From NCBI RefSeq assembly GCF_000745265.1, contig NZ_JQNN01000001.1, positions 2,542,001 to 2,606,000 on the forward strand: a stretch of DNA of 64,000 nucleotides, written 5' to 3'. The stretch is from Massilia sp. 9096 (lineage in GTDB: Bacteria > Pseudomonadota > Gammaproteobacteria > Burkholderiales > Burkholderiaceae_D). This document shows positions 9,374 to 20,446 of the stretch, piece after piece. A program made the translations under genes and the position numbers. Each line of letters opens with the position of its first letter. The first letter of the stretch is position 1. The notes under the pieces are model-generated. The model searched no databases. It saw only the letters and a list, made by a program, of their open reading frames with translations, and was not told the origin of the DNA.

Positions 9374-10459
9374 TTACTTCCAGATGTTCCAAGGCGACTG
9401 CATCACGCCTGCAACCAGCACCAGCCAGATCAGGGTCACCGGGATGAAGACTTTCCAGCCCAGGCGCATGATCTGGTCATAGCGGTAACGCGGGAAGGTG
9501 CCACGGATCCAGATGAACAGCGACTGGATCAGGAAGACCTTGGCGAACAGCCAGAAGAAGCCGCCGAAACCGCCACCGAATTCCAGGAACTTGAACGGCG
9601 CTTCCCAGCCGCCCAGGAACATGATCGCGGCCAGCGTGCCGATCAGGATCATGTTGGCGTACTCGGCCAGCATGAACATGGCGTACGACATGCCCGAGTA
9701 CTCGACCATGTGGCCGGCCACGATTTCCGATTCACCCTCCACCACGTCGAACGGGTGGCGGTTGCACTCGGCCAGGCCGGAGATGATGTAGATCACGAAC
9801 AGCGGCAGCAGCGGCAGCCAGTTCCACGACAGGATGTTGACGCCGTGCTCGGCCATCATGCCGCGGGCTTGCGCGCCGACGATGTCCGAGAAGTTCAGCG
9901 AACCCGAGACCATCAGCACCACGACCATCACGAAGCCCATCGGGATCTCGTACGAGATCATCTGGGCCGACGCGCGCATCGCCCCCATGAACGAGTACTT
10001 CGAGTTGGCCGACCAGCCGGCGATGATGATGCCGTAGACTTCCATCGAGGTGATCGCCAGCAGCAGCAGCAGGCCGGCGTTGACGTTGGCCAGTGCGGCT
10101 TGCGGGCCGAACGGGATCACGGCCCAGGCGGCCAGCGCCGGCATGATCGTCATCAGCGGGCCGATGAAGAACAGGCTCGGGGTGGCTTTCGCCGGGGTCA
10201 CGATTTCCTTGAGCAGCAGCTTCAGGGCGTCCGAGATCGGCTGCAGCAGGCCGGCCGGGCCAACGCGGTTCGGGCCGACGCGGATGTGGATCCAGCCGAT
10301 CAGCTTGCGCTCCCACAGCACCAGATAGGCCACCAGGCCCATCAGCGGCAGCAGGACGACGACGATCTTGACCAGCGTCCAGACGAAGGTCCAGGCCGTC
10401 GAGCCCATCAAGCCGGCGCCGCCGGCTTCCAGATTGTCAATCATGTCAGGAATCGACAT
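9374..10459 (-). CDS. nuoH: NADH-quinone oxidoreductase subunit H
   Basis: 361 residues, 8 or 9 transmembrane helices. NuoH forms much of the quinone-binding chamber. Visible: [39 protein letters not shown], the loop [17 protein letters not shown], and [19 protein letters not shown] near the C-terminus, all typical. The start overlaps the nuoG stop by one base (TAATG). Confidence 0.97.
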   Translation of the reverse strand: MSIPDMIDNLEAGGAGLMGSTAWTFVWTLVKIVVVLLPLMGLVAYLVLWERKLIGWIHIRVGPNRVGPAGLLQPISDALKLLLKEIVTPAKATPSLFFIGPLMTIMPALAAWAVIPFGPQAALANVNAGLLLLLAITSMEVYGIIIAGWSANSKYSFMGAMRASAQMISYEIPMGFVMVVVLMVSGSLNFSDIVGAQARGMMAEHGVNILSWNWLPLLPLFVIYIISGLAECNRHPFDVVEGESEIVAGHMVEYSGMSYAMFMLAEYANMILIGTLAAIMFLGGWEAPFKFLEFGGGFGGFFWLFAKVFLIQSLFIWIRGTFPRYRYDQIMRLGWKVFIPVTLIWLVLVAGVMQSPWNIWK

Positions 10460-12813
10460 TACGCGGCCTCCGCTGCTTGGATGGTTGCTTTGCTTACGTT
10501 GATCGAGCCGAACATGTCGCCCAGGACCGAGGTCAGTTCATGACCGGCGGCCACGCGCACGACGTTCGCCGGCAGGCGGGTGTCGATCGCGGCGACCAGG
10601 TTGACGGCGCCCTGCCCTTGCGACACGGTGACCAGGTCGCCTTCCTTGACGCCCAGCTGCTCGGCCAGCGTTGCCGGCAGGGTCGCCAGCGGCGCTTGCG
10701 CGTCGGCGGTGCGCTGCAGCGGCTCCGAACGGCGCGCCAGCGCGTCGGTGAAGTAGATCGGCACGTCGGCCAGGCGCTCGACCTGGCTGCCATTGCCATA
10801 AGACGCTGCCGAAACGGTCAGGTTGGCGACGTTGTTCAGCTTGGCCGAATGGTCGGTCACGCCCTTGCCCAGCGCTTCGTCACGGATCGACTCGGCGGTC
10901 TCGTAGTCGAAACCTTGCAGGCCCAGCAGGTTGCCCAGCACGCGCAGCACTTTCCAGGCCGGACGGGTCTCGCCCAGCGGCTTGACGGTGCCGTTGAAGC
11001 TCTGTGCGCGGCCTTCGCAGTTCACGAACGTACCGGCGGTCTCCGAGAACGGCGAGATCGGCAGCAGCACGTCGGCGTAGTCCATGCCGTGCTTGAAGGC
11101 CGACATCGCGACGACCATCTCGGCGCCTTGCAGCGCGCGAATGGCTTGCGACGGGTTGGCGGCGTCCAGTTCCGGCTCGGCGTTGAGCAGCACGTAGGCT
11201 TTCTTCGGCTGCGCGAACAGGTTGGCGGCGTTGGCGGACGTCGCGCCCACCAGGTAGCCGCCGACCGTGTTGGCCGCTTCGACGAAATAGCCGAACTTCA
11301 TGCCGGTCTGCTCGGCGATCCACTGCGCCACGGCGTGCAGCTTCGAGGCTTGCGGGTGGTTGGCGACGGCGTTGCCCAGCAGGACGGCGCCGAGCGACTC
11401 GGCGCCGTTCTCGACCGCTAGGGTCGCGGCGATCGACTTGGCGACGTCGCCCGCTTGGATGTTTTCGAAACCGGCCGGGGCGGCGATGCCTTTGGCGGCG
11501 GCGACGGCGACGGCGATTTCCGACAGCGCAGCCAGCCAGTCGCTCGGAGCGGCGATCAGGCGGTTGGCGGTCGGGATCAGGTTGTCGTCATGCGAACCGT
11601 GGACGATCGACAGCTTGGCGCCCGACTTGACGGCGGCGCGGATGCGCAGCGCGGCCAGCGGGTGGTCCTTGCGCAGGAACGAGCCGACCACCAGCACGCG
11701 CTTGAGGGTCGACAGGTCGGCGATCGGCAGGCCCAGGTGCGGTACGACCTGGCCGTCGAGGGCGAAGTCGGTCTGGCGCAGGCGGAAGTCGACGTTGTTG
11801 ACGCCAAAGCCCTTCATCGCCTTTTGCAGCAGGTACAGCTCTTCCACGGTCGAGTGGGCGGTGCCGACGGCGGCGATGCTGTCCGCGCCGTGCTCGTGGC
11901 GGATGTTGCGCAGGCCGTGGGCGACGTACTCGAGGGCGGTCTGCCAATCGGTTTCCTGCCACTGGCCGCCCTGCTTGATCATCGGGTTGATCAGGCGCGA
12001 CGCGTTGTCCAGCGACTCATACGAGAAGCGGTCCTTGTCCGACAGCCAGCACTCGTTGATGTGTTCGTTTTCCAGCGGCAGCACGCGCATGACCTTGCCG
12101 CCCTTGACTTGCACGATCAGGTTCGAGCCGAGCGAATCGTGCGGCGACACCGAGCGGCGGCGCTGCAGTTCCCACGGACGCGCCGAGAAGCGGAACGGTT
12201 TCGACGTTAACGCTCCCACCGGGCACAGGTCGATCATGTTGCCCGACACTTCCGAGTCGACGGTCTTGCCGACGAACGTCGTGATTTCCGAGTGCTCGCC
12301 GCGGCCGACCATGCCGAATTCCATCACGCCGGCCACTTCCTGGCCAAAGCGGACGCAACGGGTGCACTGGATGCAGCGCGCCATCTCTTCCATCGAGATC
12401 AGCGGACCGGCTTCCTTCGGCGTGACGACGCGCTTTTCTTCCTTGTAGCGCGATTCGCCCTTGCCGTAGCCGACCGCCAGATCCTGCAGCTGGCATTCGC
12501 CGCCCTGGTCGCAGATCGGGCAATCCAGCGGATGGTTAATCAGCAGGAATTCCATCACGGACTTCTGCGCCTGCACCGCCTTGTCGCTGTGCGAGCGCAC
12601 GATCATGCCCGGCGAAACCGGCGTGGCGCAGGCCGGCAAAGGCTTCGGCGCCTTTTCGACTTCGACCAGGCACATGCGGCAGTTCGCAGCGATCGACAAT
12701 TTCTTGTGATAGCAGAAGTGCGGGATGTAGGTTCCCAGTTTGTTTGCGGCGTCCATCACCATCGAACCTGGTGGGACTTCGACTTTCTTGCCGTCTAATT
12801 CGATTTCTACCAT
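10459..12813 (-). CDS. nuoG: NADH-quinone oxidoreductase subunit G
   Basis: 784 residues. The N-terminal ferredoxin-like domain carries the [2Fe-2S] ligands Cys34, Cys45, Cys48 and Cys62. Next come His94-x3-Cys98-x2-Cys101-x5-Cys107 (cluster N3) and [16 protein letters not shown] (N5 region). The rest is the molybdopterin-oxidoreductase-like fold without cofactor function. It belongs to the peripheral arm carrying electrons from NuoF. It starts 15 bases after nuoF. Confidence 0.96.
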   Translation of the reverse strand: MVEIELDGKKVEVPPGSMVMDAANKLGTYIPHFCYHKKLSIAANCRMCLVEVEKAPKPLPACATPVSPGMIVRSHSDKAVQAQKSVMEFLLINHPLDCPICDQGGECQLQDLAVGYGKGESRYKEEKRVVTPKEAGPLISMEEMARCIQCTRCVRFGQEVAGVMEFGMVGRGEHSEITTFVGKTVDSEVSGNMIDLCPVGALTSKPFRFSARPWELQRRRSVSPHDSLGSNLIVQVKGGKVMRVLPLENEHINECWLSDKDRFSYESLDNASRLINPMIKQGGQWQETDWQTALEYVAHGLRNIRHEHGADSIAAVGTAHSTVEELYLLQKAMKGFGVNNVDFRLRQTDFALDGQVVPHLGLPIADLSTLKRVLVVGSFLRKDHPLAALRIRAAVKSGAKLSIVHGSHDDNLIPTANRLIAAPSDWLAALSEIAVAVAAAKGIAAPAGFENIQAGDVAKSIAATLAVENGAESLGAVLLGNAVANHPQASKLHAVAQWIAEQTGMKFGYFVEAANTVGGYLVGATSANAANLFAQPKKAYVLLNAEPELDAANPSQAIRALQGAEMVVAMSAFKHGMDYADVLLPISPFSETAGTFVNCEGRAQSFNGTVKPLGETRPAWKVLRVLGNLLGLQGFDYETAESIRDEALGKGVTDHSAKLNNVANLTVSAASYGNGSQVERLADVPIYFTDALARRSEPLQRTADAQAPLATLPATLAEQLGVKEGDLVTVSQGQGAVNLVAAIDTRLPANVVRVAAGHELTSVLGDMFGSINVSKATIQAAEAA

Positions 12814-12828
12814 TTGTCGGGTACCTGC

Positions 12829-14124
12829 TTAGAGGTAAGTCGGCACCAAGCAGTGCTTGTGCTCGATGTGATATTCAAATTCTTCGCGGAAGTTCTTGAT
12901 CATCGCGCGAACCGGCATCGCGGCGGCATCGCCCAGCGCGCAGATGGTGCGGCCCTGGATGTTGTCGGCGACCGAGTTCAGCATGTCCATGTCTTCCGGA
13001 CGGCCGTGGCCGTTCTCGATACGGTGCACCATGCGGTACATCCAGCCGGTGCCTTCACGGCACGGCGTGCACTGGCCGCACGATTCCTCGTAGTAGAAGT
13101 AGGACAGGCGCAGCAGCGACTTGACCATGCAGCGAGTCTCGTCCATGACGATCACGGCGCCCGAACCGAGCATCGAACCGGCTTTCGCGATCGAGTCGTA
13201 GTCCAGGTCGGTGTTCATCATGACGTCGCCGCGGATCACCGGCGCGGACGAGCCGCCCGGGATCACCGCCTTGATCTTCTTGCCGCCGCGCATACCGCCG
13301 GCCAGCTCCATCAGGGTGGCGAACGGGGTGCCGAGCGGAACTTCGTAGTTGCCCGGACGCTCGACGTCGCCCGAGATCGAGAAGATCTTGGTGCCGCCGT
13401 TGTTCGGCTTGCCGAGGGCCATGTACTCGGCCGCGCCCAGGTTCAGGATGAACGGGACGGCGGCGAAGGTCTCGGTGTTGTTGATCGTGGTCGGCTTGCC
13501 GTACAGGCCGAACGAGGCCGGGAACGGCGGCTTGAAGCGCGGCTGGCCCTTCTTGCCTTCGAGCGACTCCAGCAGCGCGGTTTCTTCGCCGCAGATGTAG
13601 GCGCCGTAGCCGTGGTGCGCGTGCAGCTGGAACGAGAATGCCGTACCCAGGATGTTATCGCCCAGGAAGCCGGCGGCGCGCGCCTCTTCCAGCGCCTCTT
13701 CGAAGCGCAGGTAGTCCTGGAAGATCTCGCCGTGGATGTAGTTGTAGCCCACGGTGATGCCCATCGCGTAGGCGCCGATGGCCATGCCTTCGATCAGCGC
13801 GTGCGGGTTGTAGCGGATGATGTCGCGGTCCTTGAACGTGCCCGGCTCGCCTTCGTCGGTGTTGCAGACGAGGTATTTCTGGCCCGGGTACTGGCGCGGC
13901 ATGAAGCTCCACTTCAGGCCGGTCGGAAAACCGGCGCCGCCGCGGCCGCGCAGGCCCGACGTTTTCAGGTCGGCGATGACGGCTTCCGGCGCGATGCCCT
14001 CTTCCAGGATCTTGCGCAGGGCCGAGTAGCCGCCGCGCTTGACGTAGTCGGCCAGGTGCCAGTTTTCGCCGTTCAGGTCCTTCAGGATCAGCGGCTTGAT
14101 GTGACGGTCGTGCAGACTGGTCAT
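12829..14124 (-). CDS. nuoF: NADH-quinone oxidoreductase subunit F (NADH and FMN binding)
   Basis: 431 residues from the ATG at 14124, which overlaps the nuoE stop (ATGA); the frame stays open upstream but that part is inside nuoE. The NADH/FMN site is [15 protein letters not shown], and the [4Fe-4S] N3 cluster site is [15 protein letters not shown] near the C-terminus. NuoF is the entry point for electrons from NADH. Confidence 0.97.
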   Translation of the reverse strand: MTSLHDRHIKPLILKDLNGENWHLADYVKRGGYSALRKILEEGIAPEAVIADLKTSGLRGRGGAGFPTGLKWSFMPRQYPGQKYLVCNTDEGEPGTFKDRDIIRYNPHALIEGMAIGAYAMGITVGYNYIHGEIFQDYLRFEEALEEARAAGFLGDNILGTAFSFQLHAHHGYGAYICGEETALLESLEGKKGQPRFKPPFPASFGLYGKPTTINNTETFAAVPFILNLGAAEYMALGKPNNGGTKIFSISGDVERPGNYEVPLGTPFATLMELAGGMRGGKKIKAVIPGGSSAPVIRGDVMMNTDLDYDSIAKAGSMLGSGAVIVMDETRCMVKSLLRLSYFYYEESCGQCTPCREGTGWMYRMVHRIENGHGRPEDMDMLNSVADNIQGRTICALGDAAAMPVRAMIKNFREEFEYHIEHKHCLVPTYL

Positions 14125-14597
14125 TTGTTGAGTTCCTCCAGCAGGGCGTCGATCTTCTCGTCGCTCATGAACGAGCACATGCGGTGATTGTTCACCAGCA
14201 TGACCGGCGCGTCGCCGCAAGCACCCATGCATTCGCCTTCGACCAGCGTGAACTGGCCGTCTTCGGTGGTGCCGCGGTAATCGATGCCCAATGCATCCTT
14301 GATGCGCTGGCCGGCGCGCTCGCCGCCCGACAGGGCGCACGGCAGGTTGGTGCACACGGTGATCTTGTGCTTGCCGACCGGCTTGATGTTGTACATGTTG
14401 TAGAAGGTGGCCACTTCCTGCACGGCGATCGCGGGCATGCCGATGTAGTCGGCGACTTCCTGCATCGTCTCAGGCGACAGCCATCCCTTTTCGACTTGCG
14501 CGTGGGCCAGCGCGGCCATCACGGCCGATTGGCGCTGGTCGGCCGGGTACTTGGCCAGTTCGCGGTCGATTTTTTTTAAGCACTGCTCAGATAACAT
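14121..14597 (-). CDS. nuoE: NADH-quinone oxidoreductase subunit E
   Basis: 158 residues, thioredoxin-like [2Fe-2S] protein (cluster N1a). Ligands lie in [11 protein letters not shown] and [11 protein letters not shown]. The N-terminal helical part reads [19 protein letters not shown], as usual. Translationally coupled to nuoF by a 4-base overlap. Confidence 0.96.
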   Translation of the reverse strand: MLSEQCLKKIDRELAKYPADQRQSAVMAALAHAQVEKGWLSPETMQEVADYIGMPAIAVQEVATFYNMYNIKPVGKHKITVCTNLPCALSGGERAGQRIKDALGIDYRGTTEDGQFTLVEGECMGACGDAPVMLVNNHRMCSFMSDEKIDALLEELNK

Positions 14598-14627
14598 AAT
14601 CTCTTCTGCCTTTCAGACTTTTCAGGC

Positions 14628-15881
14628 TCAGCGGTCGATCGAGCCGAACACGATGTCCTGGGTACCAATGATCGTGACGGCGTCGGCGATCATGTGGCCG
14701 CGCGCCATCTCGTCCAGGCTCTGCAGGTGCACGTAGTCCGGGGTGCGCAGCTTCAGGCGGTACGGCTTGTTGGCGCCGTCCGACACGATGTACACGCCGA
14801 ATTCGCCCTTCGGATGCTCGATGGCGGCATACGCCTCGCCCTTCGGCACCGGGAAGCCTTCGGTGAACAGCTTGAAGTGGTGGATCAGCGATTCCATGTT
14901 GGTCTTCATGTCCAGGCGCGACGGCGGAGCGACCTTGTGGTTGCTGGTCATGACCGGACCCGGATTCGCGCGCAGCCAGGTAATGCACTGCTTGATGATG
15001 CGGTTCGCTTCGCGCAGTTCCTGCACGCGCACCAGGTAGCGGTCGTAGGAGTCGCCGTTGGTACCGACCGGGATGTCGAACTCGACCTTGTCATAGGCCG
15101 CGTACGGCTGCTTCTTGCGCAGGTCCCAGGCGATGCCCGAGCCGCGCAGCATCGGGCCGGTGAAGCCCATGCCCAGCGCGTCTTCCGGCGACACCACGCC
15201 GATGCCGACGGTACGCTGCTTCCAGATGCGGTTGTCGGTCAGCAGGGTCTCGTATTCGTCGACGTAGCCGTCGAAGCGCTGGGTGAAGCCGTCGATGAAG
15301 TCGAGCACCGAACCCTGGCGGATTTCGTTGAGCTCGTCCACGGCGCGCTGGCTGCGCACCAGCGAGGGCTTGTGCTTCGGCATGACGTCCGGCAGATCGC
15401 GGTACACGCCGCCCGGGCGGTAGTAGGCCGCGTGCATGCGCGCGCCCGACACCGCTTCGTACACGTCGAACAGGTCTTCGCGGTCGCGGAAAGCGTACAG
15501 GAACGGGCCCATGGCGCCGATGTCCAGCGCGTGCGCACCCAGCCACATCAGGTGGTTCAGGATGCGCGTGATCTCGTCGAACATGGTGCGGATGTACTGC
15601 GCGCGGATCGGCACTTCGATCCCGAGCAGGCGCTCGATGGCCAGCACGTAACCGTGCTCGTTGCACATCATCGAGACGTAGTCGAGGCGGTCCATGTACG
15701 GCACCGACTGCAGGTAGGTGCGGGTTTCCGCCAGCTTTTCGGTACCGCGGTGCAGCAGGCCGATGTGCGGGTCGGCGCGCTGGATGACCTCGCCATCCAG
15801 CTCCAGCACCAGGCGCAGCACGCCGTGCGCTGCCGGGTGCTGCGGACCAAAGTTCAGGGTGTAATTCTTAAGCTCAGCCAT
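14628..15881 (-). CDS. nuoD: NADH-quinone oxidoreductase subunit D
   Basis: 417 residues from ATG 15881 ([20 protein letters not shown]). NuoD is homologous to the [NiFe]-hydrogenase large subunit and lines the quinone site with NuoB and NuoH; His in GPQHPAAHG is part of that site. The ATG overlaps the nuoC stop by one base. NuoC and NuoD are separate, unlike in E. coli where they are fused. Confidence 0.97.
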   Translation of the reverse strand: MAELKNYTLNFGPQHPAAHGVLRLVLELDGEVIQRADPHIGLLHRGTEKLAETRTYLQSVPYMDRLDYVSMMCNEHGYVLAIERLLGIEVPIRAQYIRTMFDEITRILNHLMWLGAHALDIGAMGPFLYAFRDREDLFDVYEAVSGARMHAAYYRPGGVYRDLPDVMPKHKPSLVRSQRAVDELNEIRQGSVLDFIDGFTQRFDGYVDEYETLLTDNRIWKQRTVGIGVVSPEDALGMGFTGPMLRGSGIAWDLRKKQPYAAYDKVEFDIPVGTNGDSYDRYLVRVQELREANRIIKQCITWLRANPGPVMTSNHKVAPPSRLDMKTNMESLIHHFKLFTEGFPVPKGEAYAAIEHPKGEFGVYIVSDGANKPYRLKLRTPDYVHLQSLDEMARGHMIADAVTIIGTQDIVFGSIDR

Positions 15882-16474
15882 TATTTCATCCCGTAGGTTT
15901 CTTCGCGGATCACGCGCGGAATGTTCTCGCGCGGTTCGATCGTCACCGGTTGGTAGATCACGCGCTTCTGCTCGGGGTCGTAGCGCATCTCGACATAGCC
16001 CGAAATCGGGAAGTCCTTGCGGAACGGATGGCCGATGAAGCCGTAGTCGGTGAGGATGCGGCGCAGGTCGCCGTGGCCTTCGAACAGGATGCCGAACAGG
16101 TCGAACGCCTCGCGCTCGAACCAGTTGGCGCTGCGCCAGATGCCTGTAATCGATTGCACCAATGGCATTTCGTCGTCCGGGCAGAACACGCGCACGCGCA
16201 CGCGCCAGTTGTGCGTCACCGACAGCAGGTGCGTCACGACGGCGAAACGCAAGCCGTCCCATTCGCCTTCGCCATACGACGCGTAGTCCACGCCGCACAG
16301 GTCGATCATCTCTTCGAAACGCAGGCTGGGGTCGTCGCGCAGACTCTGCATGGAGGCCAGGTAATCGGCCGCCTTCACCACTACCGTGACTTCGCCCAGC
16401 GCCGAGGTAATGGCGGCGCCCTCGCCCAGCACGTTCTTCAGGGCGAGTTCAAGGGCTTCGATCTTAGTCGTCAT
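15881..16474 (-). CDS. nuoC: NADH-quinone oxidoreductase subunit C
   Basis: 197 residues, 30-kDa-type subunit of the peripheral arm. The signature is [29 protein letters not shown] split as [12 protein letters not shown] and [19 protein letters not shown]. The N-terminal third is variable. Stop overlaps the nuoD start. Confidence 0.96.
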   Translation of the reverse strand: MTTKIEALELALKNVLGEGAAITSALGEVTVVVKAADYLASMQSLRDDPSLRFEEMIDLCGVDYASYGEGEWDGLRFAVVTHLLSVTHNWRVRVRVFCPDDEMPLVQSITGIWRSANWFEREAFDLFGILFEGHGDLRRILTDYGFIGHPFRKDFPISGYVEMRYDPEQKRVIYQPVTIEPRENIPRVIREETYGMK

Positions 16475-16492
16475 TTTTTTGTAAGGCCTGGA

Positions 16493-16969
16493 TTAACGCG
16501 CGATAGTGTAGGTGCGCTTGATCTTGTTCTGCAGCTGGATGATGCCGTAGAGCAGAGCCTCGGCGGTCGGCGGGCAGCCCGGGACGTAGACGTCGACCGG
16601 CACGATGCGGTCGCAGCCGCGCACGACCGAGTAGGAGTAGTGATAGTAGCCGCCGCCGTTGGCGCAGGAACCCATCGAGATCACCCAGCGCGGCTCGGCC
16701 ATCTGGTCGTAGACCTTGCGCAGCGCCGGCGCCATCTTGTTGCACAGGGTGCCGGCCACGATCATCACGTCGGACTGGCGCGGCGACGGGCGGAACACCA
16801 CGCCGAAGCGGTCGAGGTCGTAGCGTGCGGCGCCCGCGTGCATCATCTCGACGGCGCAGCAGGCCAGGCCGAACGTCATCGGCCACATCGAGCCGGTACG
16901 CGCCCAGTTGACCAGCTTGTCGGCTGTGGTGGTTACAAAACCTTCGTTTAAAACGCCTTCAATAGACAT
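16493..16969 (-). CDS. nuoB: NADH-quinone oxidoreductase subunit B, cluster N2
   Basis: 158 residues. The four N2 ligands are the tandem cysteines in [10 protein letters not shown], the cysteine in [16 protein letters not shown], and the one in [15 protein letters not shown]2 is the final iron-sulfur cluster before quinone. Three bases separate it from nuoA. Confidence 0.97.
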   Translation of the reverse strand: MSIEGVLNEGFVTTTADKLVNWARTGSMWPMTFGLACCAVEMMHAGAARYDLDRFGVVFRPSPRQSDVMIVAGTLCNKMAPALRKVYDQMAEPRWVISMGSCANGGGYYHYSYSVVRGCDRIVPVDVYVPGCPPTAEALLYGIIQLQNKIKRTYTIAR

Positions 16970-16972
16970 GGC

Positions 16973-17332
16973 TCATTCCCAATCAAGGGCACCTTTCTTC
17001 CAGATGTACCAGAAACCAACGATGAATTCGGCAATGAACACCATCATCGTCAGGAACGCACCAAAGCCCAGTTCGCGCATGGAGACGCCCCAGGGGAAGA
17101 AGAATGCCGTTTCCAGATCAAACAAAATAAACAGGATCGCGACCAGGTAATACCGGACGTCGAACTTCATGCGCGCATCTTCGAAGGCTTCGAAGCCGCA
17201 TTCATACGGTGAGAGCTTGGCAGGGTCGGGGCGGTGCGGACCGACGACGCGGCCGAGGACCTGCGAAGAGACACCGACGATGGTGCCGATCAGCAGGAAA
17301 AGTAGGACGGGGAAGTAATTCTCGAGGTTCAC
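16973..17332 (-). CDS. nuoA: NADH-quinone oxidoreductase subunit A, GTG start
   Basis: 119 residues, three transmembrane helices, first gene of the complex I operon. Conserved centre: [20 protein letters not shown] and [13 protein letters not shown] set the start at GTG 17332 ([10 protein letters not shown]): it gives the standard 119 residues and has AAGG seven bases upstream. The longer frame from 17398 adds 22 residues with no family support. I could not identify a convincing -35/-10 in the gap to the terminator at 17486. Confidence 0.94.
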   Translation of the reverse strand: MNLENYFPVLLFLLIGTIVGVSSQVLGRVVGPHRPDPAKLSPYECGFEAFEDARMKFDVRYYLVAILFILFDLETAFFFPWGVSMRELGFGAFLTMMVFIAEFIVGFWYIWKKGALDWE

Positions 17333-17485
17333 GATGAAGCCTTTGTTGAACGATCGGTTGATAAAACACTGCAGGGGCCGCAGTACCGCATCGTGCAATC
17401 CTGGCTCGGTGCCAACACCAGGATCGTACGACTCGAAAGTCCGACAAACCTGTGACGGCTTACCAGACGTCCGAAAGATCCTCGT

Positions 17486-17533
17486 AAAAAAACCAGCTAG
17501 GCCTGCAAGCGAAAGCTCTTGCGCCCTAGCTGG
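17486..17533 (-). terminator. intrinsic terminator between tRNA-Leu and nuoA
   Basis: The stem CCAGCTAGG (17493-17501) pairs with CCTAGCTGG (17525-17533), with an inner GCAAG/CTTGC stem. On the minus strand it is followed by seven T. It should end the secG-tRNA transcript and separate it from the nuo operon. Confidence 0.85.
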
Positions 17534-17544
17534 CTTCAGTATCT

Positions 17545-17629
17545 TGGTGCCGACGGCGAGACTCGAACTCGCACAGCTTGCGCCACTACCCCCTCAAGAT
17601 AGCGTGTCTACCAATTTCACCACGTCGGC
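17545..17629 (-). tRNA. tRNA-Leu, anticodon GAG
   Basis: 85 bases including an encoded CCA. The acceptor stem is GCCGACG/CGTCGGC. The anticodon stem CTATC/GGTAG encloses the loop TTGAGGG with anticodon GAG, reading CUC/CUU. A long variable arm marks a class II tRNA, and the T-arm reads GTTCGAGTC. It lies between secG and nuoA as in other Burkholderiales. Confidence 0.95.
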
Positions 17630-17796
17630 TGGAGACCAGTATTTTACCCTGCCTTAGCAGCATTTTTCAATGCTCAAATTGACCTTGGCTAAGGAAAATA
17701 TGCTTTTTTTCTCAACTTTAAAAAACTGTATTTACCACAAGGCGGGTTGAGATGCCGCCGGACGGGTGATGACAGCCAGCACCCATCATGTTACGC

Positions 17797-17820
17797 CTTC
17801 CTGCAGTCGCCTGCAGGAAG
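17797..17820. other. perfect 10-bp hairpin after secG
   Basis: CTTCCTGCAG, loop TCGC, CTGCAGGAAG, 19 bases past the secG stop. There is no T-run, so it may be a processing or stability hairpin between secG and the tRNA rather than a terminator. Confidence 0.6.
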
Positions 17821-17838
17821 GTACTGCCCGTCAATAAA

Positions 17839-18276
17839 TCACTTCGCAGGCGCGGCCGGAGCGGCCGGGGCTGCCGCCGGCGCGGCCGGCACGTCTTGCG
17901 GCACCGGTGCGACCGGCGCCGATTGCACCGGCGCGGTCGGCACCGCGCTGCCGGCGCCGCTCGACGGCAGCGCCGGACCCTTGGCCGCAGGAACAGTAAC
18001 GCGATCCATCACGCCGCCGCCGACGCTGGCGTGCGGACGGCTGGTGCCGAAATAGGCCAGGCCCAGGGTCGAGGCAAAGAACACGGCGGCGGCGACCGCC
18101 GTCGACTTCGACAGGAAGTTCGAGGAGCCGCTGGCGCCGAACAGGCTGCCGGACGCGCCGGAACCGAAGGCGGCGCCCATGTCGGCACCCTTGCCGTGCT
18201 GCACCAGCACCAGGCCGATGATGGCCAGTGCGGACACCACCTGTACGACGACGATCAGATTGAACAGCATGTTCAT
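17839..18276 (-). CDS. secG: preprotein translocase subunit SecG
   Basis: 145 residues. Two transmembrane helices (about 3-22 and 55-78) with the typical loop VQHGKGADMGAAFGSGAS. SecG supports the SecYE channel during ATP-driven protein export. The tail (about 100-145) is rich in Ala and Pro (PAAPAAAPAAPAAPAK) and makes the protein about a third longer than E. coli SecG. It follows tpiA by 44 bases. Confidence 0.94.
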   Translation of the reverse strand: MNMLFNLIVVVQVVSALAIIGLVLVQHGKGADMGAAFGSGASGSLFGASGSSNFLSKSTAVAAAVFFASTLGLAYFGTSRPHASVGGGVMDRVTVPAAKGPALPSSGAGSAVPTAPVQSAPVAPVPQDVPAAPAAAPAAPAAPAK

Positions 18277-18320
18277 TGTTATCTATTCCATTCCAAGGTT
18301 TAACTACGTTGCAAATCTAT

Positions 18321-19067
18321 TCAAGCCGCTTTGATGATCCCGAGGAAGTCCCCGGCTTTCAATGCCGCCCCGCCGATCAGGCCGCCGTCGATGTCCGGCT
18401 GCGCCAGCAGCGCCCCGGCATTATCCGGTTTCATGCTGCCGCCGTACAGGATCGGCACGACTTGCGCCGCCTGGGCGTTGCGCACGCGGATCTGCGCGCG
18501 CAGGTGCGCGTGGACTTCCTGCGCCGTCTCCGGCGTCGCGTTCTTGCCGGTGCCGATCGCCCAGACGGGCTCGTAGGCCACGACCAGCTTTTCGAGCGCC
18601 GCCGGATCGAGCTTTTCCAGGACCGCGCCGAGCATCTCGCCGACCACCTGCATGGTCTCGCCCGCGTCGCGCTGGGCCAGCGTTTCGCCAACGCAGACGA
18701 TCGGGGTCATGCCCTCGGCCAGTACCGCCAGCGCCTTCTTCGCCACCAGCTCGCTGGTTTCGCGGTGGTAGGCGCGGCGCTCGGAATGGCCGACGATCAC
18801 GTAACGGCAGGCGAACTCGGCCAGCATGGCCGCGCATACCTCACCGGTGTAGGGACCGCATTCGTGCATCGAGACATCCTGTGCGCCCCACGCGACCGCG
18901 GTGCCGCTCAGCGCATCCTGGCATTGCTGCAGGTACGGCGCCGGCACGCACACCGCGCAAGCCGCCTCGGCGCCGTCGAGTCCGGCAACGATCCCATTCA
19001 ACAATTCCGCATTGGCCGCTCGGCTGCCATTCATCTTCCAATTGCCTATGATGAGTTTGGCACGCAT
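18321..19067 (-). CDS. tpiA: triosephosphate isomerase
   Basis: 248 residues from ATG 19067 ([14 protein letters not shown]), with GAGG five bases upstream. It interconverts dihydroxyacetone phosphate and glyceraldehyde 3-phosphate. Catalytic residues: Lys in GNWKMNG, His in VIVGHSERR, Glu in [13 protein letters not shown]; the phosphate loop is [11 protein letters not shown] start 60 bases further up would add a tail with no family match. Confidence 0.96.
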   Translation of the reverse strand: MRAKLIIGNWKMNGSRAANAELLNGIVAGLDGAEAACAVCVPAPYLQQCQDALSGTAVAWGAQDVSMHECGPYTGEVCAAMLAEFACRYVIVGHSERRAYHRETSELVAKKALAVLAEGMTPIVCVGETLAQRDAGETMQVVGEMLGAVLEKLDPAALEKLVVAYEPVWAIGTGKNATPETAQEVHAHLRAQIRVRNAQAAQVVPILYGGSMKPDNAGALLAQPDIDGGLIGGAALKAGDFLGIIKAA

Positions 19068-19178
19068 CAGAACCTCACGGTCAAATAACCCGCTATTGTA
19101 GCGGTCGTTGAAAAACCGGTCAAACAATGCTTGACCATCAGCATTTTTTCATAGTCGATCATCGTGTCTCCCCTGCCC

Positions 19179-20165
19179 TCATGCGTCGGCCACGGCAAGC
19201 ACGATCTTGCCGACGTGCTCGCTGCTTTCCATCAGCGTGTGCGCAGCGGCCGCCTGATCCAGCGGGAACACCTTGTGGATCACCGGCTTGATCTTGCCGG
19301 CCTCGATCAGCGGCCACACCTGCTCGCGCAGCTCGCGTGCGATGCGCGCCTTGAACGCCACCGGGCGCGGGCGCAGCGTCGAACCGCTGATCGAAAGGCG
19401 CCGGCGCAGTACCTGGCCGAGGTCGATCTGGGCCTTGGCCCCGCCCAGCAGCGCGATGATGGCAATGCGGCCGTCGTCGGCCAGGCAGTCGATCTCGCGC
19501 GCCACGTAGTCGCCGCCGACCATGTCGAGCACTACATTGACACCGTTCCCGCCGGTGAGTTCCTTGACGACCGCAACGAAGTCCTCGCTCTTGTAATTGA
19601 TCGCGCGCTCGGCGCCCAGGTCTTCGCAGGCGCGGCACTTGTCCGGCGTGCCGGCGGTGGCGAACACGCGATGGCCCAGGGCGTGGGCGATCTGGATCGC
19701 CGTCACGCCGATGCCCGAGCTGCCGCCCTGCACCAGCAGGCTTTCGCCTTCGCCTAGCGCCGCGCGCTGGAACACGTTGCCCCACACCGTGAAGAACGTT
19801 TCCGGCAGCGACGCCGCCTCGACCGCGCTCAGGCCTTTCGGCACCGGCAGGCATTGTTCGAGCGGCGCCGCGCAGTACTCGGCGTAGCCGCCGCCCTGCA
19901 CCAGGGCGCAGACCAGGTCGCCTTTCTTGAAACCGCTGTCGCCGAGGTCGCCGTCGACGATTTCGCCGGCCACTTCCAGGCCGGGCAGGTCGGACGCGCC
20001 CGGCGGCACAGGGTACTGGCCGAGACGCTGGAACACGTCGGGCCGGTTGACCCCGGCCGCGAGGACGTGGATCAGGATTTCGCCGTCTTTCAGGACCGGC
20101 ATGGGACGTTCGCAGGGTTGCAGCACCTCGGGTTTGCCGGGCTGCGTGATTTCGATAGCGCGCAT
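19179..20165 (-). CDS. zinc-independent NAD(P)H quinone oxidoreductase, PIG3-type MDR family
   Basis: 328 residues. An N-terminal GroES-like domain (VLAAGVNRPDVFQRLGQYPVPPG) is followed by a Rossmann domain with LLVQGGSSGIGVTAIQIAHALG. The zinc ligands of alcohol dehydrogenases are absent, as expected for quinone reductases of the Qor/PIG3 branch, which reduce quinones with NADPH in the cytoplasm. It sits upstream of tpiA on the same strand with a 111-base gap, so it may have its own transcript. Confidence 0.88.
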   Translation of the reverse strand: MRAIEITQPGKPEVLQPCERPMPVLKDGEILIHVLAAGVNRPDVFQRLGQYPVPPGASDLPGLEVAGEIVDGDLGDSGFKKGDLVCALVQGGGYAEYCAAPLEQCLPVPKGLSAVEAASLPETFFTVWGNVFQRAALGEGESLLVQGGSSGIGVTAIQIAHALGHRVFATAGTPDKCRACEDLGAERAINYKSEDFVAVVKELTGGNGVNVVLDMVGGDYVAREIDCLADDGRIAIIALLGGAKAQIDLGQVLRRRLSISGSTLRPRPVAFKARIARELREQVWPLIEAGKIKPVIHKVFPLDQAAAAHTLMESSEHVGKIVLAVADA

Positions 20166-20446
20166 GGTGTGGTTGGTGGGCTAGTTAAAATTGTGTCAAT
20201 TGTACGCCATCACCAGAACGTCACCAAGCGAGCCCATGATTAGAAATTGCTGATAACGCTAACAAGGCGCAACTTAATGCTAGAAGGCAGCCGTAATGCA
20301 TCACGAGTTAGCCTAGCTCAACCATTCGGTCCGAACCTGTCTTGTCCTTATGCTCCAGCCCACCTAGATTGGCACAGCGGCCTCATGCAAACCGCATCGC
20401 GCTTCCCGCGCCATGCCATGCGACCGCTTCACAAAAGGAGCGAGAC